A DNA stretch of 26,139 bases from Pleurobrachia bachei (lineage: Eukaryota; Ctenophora; Tentaculata; Cydippida; Pleurobrachiidae). Below are positions 10,050 through 26,139 of this stretch, piece after piece. Below the pieces are notes generated by a model that saw only the letters and a program-made list of their open reading frames with translations, was not told the DNA's origin and did no database searches. Every line of letters starts with the position of its first letter. Position 1 is the stretch's first letter. The stretch spans positions 93,433-119,571 of the forward strand of contig AVPN01000069.1 of the NCBI GenBank assembly GCA_000695325.1, written 5' to 3'. The translations under genes and the position numbers were made by a program.

Positions 10050-10612
10050 ATTTCAAACCAGTTATATCTGTTAGAATACCGTTCACTCACACCAGAATTC
10101 CTTTCTTGCTCTGCTCAATTTGATGAGAGCAAAGAAAGGGTCTGCTGTGAAGTACACAACTCGGAACAGCTTTAGAATAACAAACACCACAAAACTCCAT
10201 ATTAAAACACCATCTTCCTTAAAGTTAAGAGGGTGCTTGATTTACGGTCCACAGAGCACAGATCGCTTACAAATAACAAACAGATTATACGAGGGAGTTC
10301 TCTCTCTTTCTCTCTCTTTTCTTCTTTTCTTACAACATCAAAAACAAAAACATGTTATGCGACACACTGTGTTTCACTGGATAGGAAAGAGGGTAACACG
10401 TGTTTCTCAGTTTGAGATTCTCAGTCGATAATTCTGATCATCTCTCTCCATATTTGATACACAACTTTTAGCCTTTGTACATAAAAAAGAAAACCTTGAC
10501 CGTTGGAAAAACAGCGAGATGGTATTTCAAAAAGCGCCTGAAAAACAAAAACAAATAGCGCATTTCTGAACCATTTGACACACACACAAACTCAAAATTG
10601 GCCCGCCAACTT

Positions 10613-10640
10613 TTCACACACACACACGCACACACACATA
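10613..10640. repeat. CA microsatellite
   Basis: A short (CA)n tract with a CG interruption, expanded slightly relative to the matching place in unit A (about 4187-4206). It is in the MAST 3' flank. Confidence 0.8.
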
Positions 10641-11063
10641 CAGAACACGGCGGTGAAACTGCTAACGAACATCTGATGATTAAAAATAAGTCCGACGATA
10701 GAAAATATCAGGCACCATGATAGAAGCTGAAAATCCCTTCCCCAATCCCAAAACAGTTTACAGATTTCCCTATTTCGGTTTCGTACATTCTTACTTCTTA
10801 ACAGCATTTAATTTTCATATAAATCATTTACAAGCTGTCCATTTTCAACAGGGCCGCGTGTTTGAGGCCCTAGCCATAGAACTAAATCTGTTAAAAAGGT
10901 GGATCCATTTTACTCAACAGTGCACCATTTAAAGACCCTCTTTCAGTCCCATATATTTCTCTGCCTGATATATCTCTCTCTCTCTCTAAGTAGAGTCCAT
11001 ACCACACACACATGGTAACTTACGATTCTTTTAACACAACAAAAAAACAACAAAAAATAATTT

Positions 11064-23635
<12,572 letters not shown>

Positions 23636-24775
23636 GGTGTCAAGTTAAGCTTTACTGTCCATTCAGAAGGTAATGGTGGCCAGGGAGGGAAATGTGGCCA
23701 AACAGCAACAGCTACATATGGTGATGGGTGGTAAATTTGGGGGATTTATCAAGGTATAACAGTGGTACAGAACTTATTTTAGTCAGACTGTCTAAAGACT
23801 GTCTAAACAAGTCAAAGAAATATTATAAAACCAGCCAAAATAAATAATATAGTATGTGCAATACCCCACACGTACAACTAAAAGTTGGGTACTAGTACAC
23901 ACGTACTAGTACACACGTACAACTAAAAGTTGGGTACTGTACAACTTAACCACATAGCTGTCAGACTTGGCAAGGAAGTAGGGTAAGGCTAGTTTACTTC
24001 AAGGAATACATTTATTAATTAGTTTAATTAGTTGAGCTAATTAATAACAAGAACTGATTTTCCAAGCCACCGTAAGCATAGTACAGTGCGTTAGAGGAAA
24101 ACTGGGATACAAAAAAGGGGTTAACGCAATGTTGAAGATAAGAGATGGAGAGAGAAATGATCGATTGATGAAGATAAATGATATACATGTGATAGCTGGG
24201 TTGATAGATCAGAGAGAGAGAGGTATGCTTCAATTCATTAAAACGAGAGAAGCTGTGAGAGATGATATCTGAGTGGTGTTGCAAAAAAGAGTCGGGAAAT
24301 ATGATTATTATCAGTTCGAGGGGGGTGACAGGTGAACTTTATTATATCGACACAGCAGTCCGATAAAATCACGAATATAATAAGTATGGCTAATAAATCA
24401 AGGCAAATAAAAGCAACTACTGTCCCCGCCCTAGTTTCCTCGATCTGTCAAATATGGTATCAAATGGGAAACCCGAAACAGATAAAGTAGGAGAAAGGAC
24501 AGCTGACAGATCTAAATTTAATGAACAATGGTATTGTGTTCTTTGACAATTAATTCATTATTGGTAAAATTTAAAATAAAGGGAAAATAAAAGCATTTCC
24601 ACCTTTGGGGAGACACTGAGATTGAGCAAAGCAAAGATGGCTAGTCGCTACTAATAATATGATGTCAGAAAAGGTAGTAAAGTTGAGAACTTAAAGGAAT
24701 GCGTTGATTATTTAACTGTTTTACGTAGTAAAATGATTGTCTGGCAAGACGACGTATACGGCCGTCGACAGAGAC

Positions 24776-24777
<2 letters not shown>
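23636..24777. other. 5' flank of MAST, no gene recognised
   Basis: Presumed 5' UTR and promoter region of the - strand gene. No TATA-like or CpG-rich core promoter stands out. A local repeat of ACACGTACAACTAAAAGTTG with GTACTAGTAC palindromes lies at about 23868-23945. Confidence 0.5.

Positions 24778-24778
<1 letters not shown>

Positions 24779-24818
<40 letters not shown>
24779..24818. repeat. CT microsatellite
   Basis: Pure (CT)n of about 20 units. Confidence 0.95.
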
Positions 24819-24824
<6 letters not shown>

Positions 24825-26139
24825 CGACACACAATGAAGAGAGTGAAAATTATCTGGAAATTTGTTTGCCTATCCATCTGCGTGTGTGTGTGTCATGTGA
24901 ATGTCCTGCCTCTAGGCTGTTGATGACGTAGGGTTAAAAGTAATTGGTTACAGCCATTTTCCCTCTCCATTTTCTCTCTACATGCCTCTCTCTATCCAAT
25001 ATATGTGTGACTGTTGCTGTCTATCGATTCGCCGGCAGACAATGTGTGTGTGTCGGGGCAATTAGGACTGAAACAATAAATCAACCTGGTACAAAAACTT
25101 TGATATTTTTAAGTGGGACCACCCATCCCCTGCAACAACTGAGATAGTGGAGATATAATGACAAGCATGATCTAACCTCTATCAAAATCCAGAGTTTCTA
25201 TTTAGCTAAACTCCTCTCTAGCCACACGTTGTACATCATACAATAGTCTCCCTCGACTAAACGATTTCAAGGCAATAAGCAAAAAAAGATGAAGAGCAGG
25301 AATAAAAAGAGGAGCATTAAAAAATGGTGGAATCTTTAAAAATGATGTTATGGCCTGCAGCTTGTAATTTGGGGAGAAGGAATTGGGATAGATAGTAGAT
25401 ACGCAGCTTGAGCTTGGAAAACTGATGGAGATCACTAACGGTTTTGAAATATCGCGTGATAAGATTCGATAATCAAATTCTAGATAAAAGCTGAAACGCC
25501 ATTTCATACTAAAATCTGAGACCTGAAGTAGATTATCTTTTAATTTATCGATTGAGTGTAAAGTCCTTTTTTCAACTGTTCCCCCAAAAACTGAAGTTTA
25601 GAATTGTGGTGTGCAAAACAATTCCGTACACAACTTTAGAAGGGGGGGGGGGGCAGTTAGGGGGGGGGCAGTTGAAAAAATGGAGTAAAGGTGGATATAT
25701 AAACAGCCATTATACTAGGAGAAAGTGGCACATTCTTTTGTTTTGTGATATAAAAGTCACTGATCTGGGATATAAGCAGAACAAACTACCCCTGATAACT
25801 CTATGTACTGTTATAGTAGAGGTGCTGAGAGGGGCTCCTTGCAGGGAGAGAAGGAGAAAGAGGGAGAGAGGGATGGAGAGAGGAGACATGTGATAATTGA
25901 TAATGTTATGAGATGTATGCTGAGCGTTATAATAGTGTTCAGCGCGCTTGGTATGTTGTACTATAGTAGTTGCACTAGATCACAGTTGGTGCAGATAAGA
26001 TGGTGCATAAATTATTTAGTTCTCTGGCGTATGTTGCGCTTCATTTAAATCGCAACGTTACTAAAAAAGAAATAATAATATTAATTTTCTATACCGCCAC
26101 AGACACGACAGGGCCAGATAAGTAAAACTCTACCTGACA
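24819..26139. other. right flank, no supported gene
   Basis: AT-rich sequence with two adjacent G-runs (about 25640-25667) and a GA-rich tract (25838-25890). A - strand frame at 25507-25202 (101 codons, containing FSRGRLLYDVQRVAREEFS) has no family I can name and no splice context. Confidence 0.45.

Larger units (their letters stand above)
9031..10387. repeat. inner tandem duplication within unit B, copy B2
   Basis: Second copy of the 1357-bp unit, joined to B1 at GGATAGGAAA|TATATTCATA. Its first about 120 bp carry several substitutions and indels relative to B1, and the remainder is almost identical. It continues to the right into sequence matching unit A after the segment, so B1 is the extra insertion. 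Confidence 0.92.

Noticed and set aside
25202-25507. 101-codon - frame near the right edge as a gene
   Set aside because: No recognisable domain, AT-rich composition and no splice or neighbour support.

Overview
The window is eukaryotic and animal-like. It has many short introns with canonical GT-AG ends, CT/GATA microsatellites, and small non-autonomous DNA elements. It also carries a gene of the animal-type MAST kinase family (microtubule-associated Ser/Thr kinase: MAST pre-kinase domain, AGC kinase, PDZ). Species cannot be fixed from the sequence. Compact introns and heavy local duplication would fit a marine invertebrate, possibly a non-bilaterian.

Layout: two convergent genes. (1) On + at 964-2005 lie the last four exons of a type I membrane receptor: EGF module, transmembrane helix, and a cytoplasmic tail with NPIF and NPGY motifs of LRP/LDL-receptor style. 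(2) On - from 23635 to 11064 lies an almost complete MAST gene of about 21 exons, roughly 1200 codons visible. One linker exon runs into a 725-base N gap (13633-14357). The exon phases I worked out by hand agree across every junction I could test.

On top of this sit several duplications. Unit A (1907-6785) and unit B (6786-about 13290) are tandem copies of the interval holding the receptor's last exon, the intergenic space and the last five MAST exons. This leaves an orphan receptor exon (6786-6884) and an orphan MAST 3' cassette (6768-4620). The orphan cassette keeps its splice sites and protein sequence, with almost only synonymous differences. Unit B has an inner 1357-bp tandem duplication (7674-9030 / 9031-10387). 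The MAST kinase exons 8-9 are duplicated again (C1 17749-19034, C2 19752-21030). Both sides of C1 are flanked by minisatellites made from the start of the HRD kinase exon.

The strangest signal is three 50-base blocks, each the base-by-base complement of its paralogous copy without reversal (parallel complement). Two are in the C2 kinase exon (19854-19903 and 19947-19996) and one is in unit B (6977-7026). Each matches 50/50 by hand comparison, and ordinary alignment resumes immediately outside each block. No normal DNA rearrangement makes this, so an assembly or decoding artefact with 50-base reads is the leading explanation. It deserves a direct check because it scrambles the helix-C and hinge parts of a kinase exon while leaving the reading frame open.
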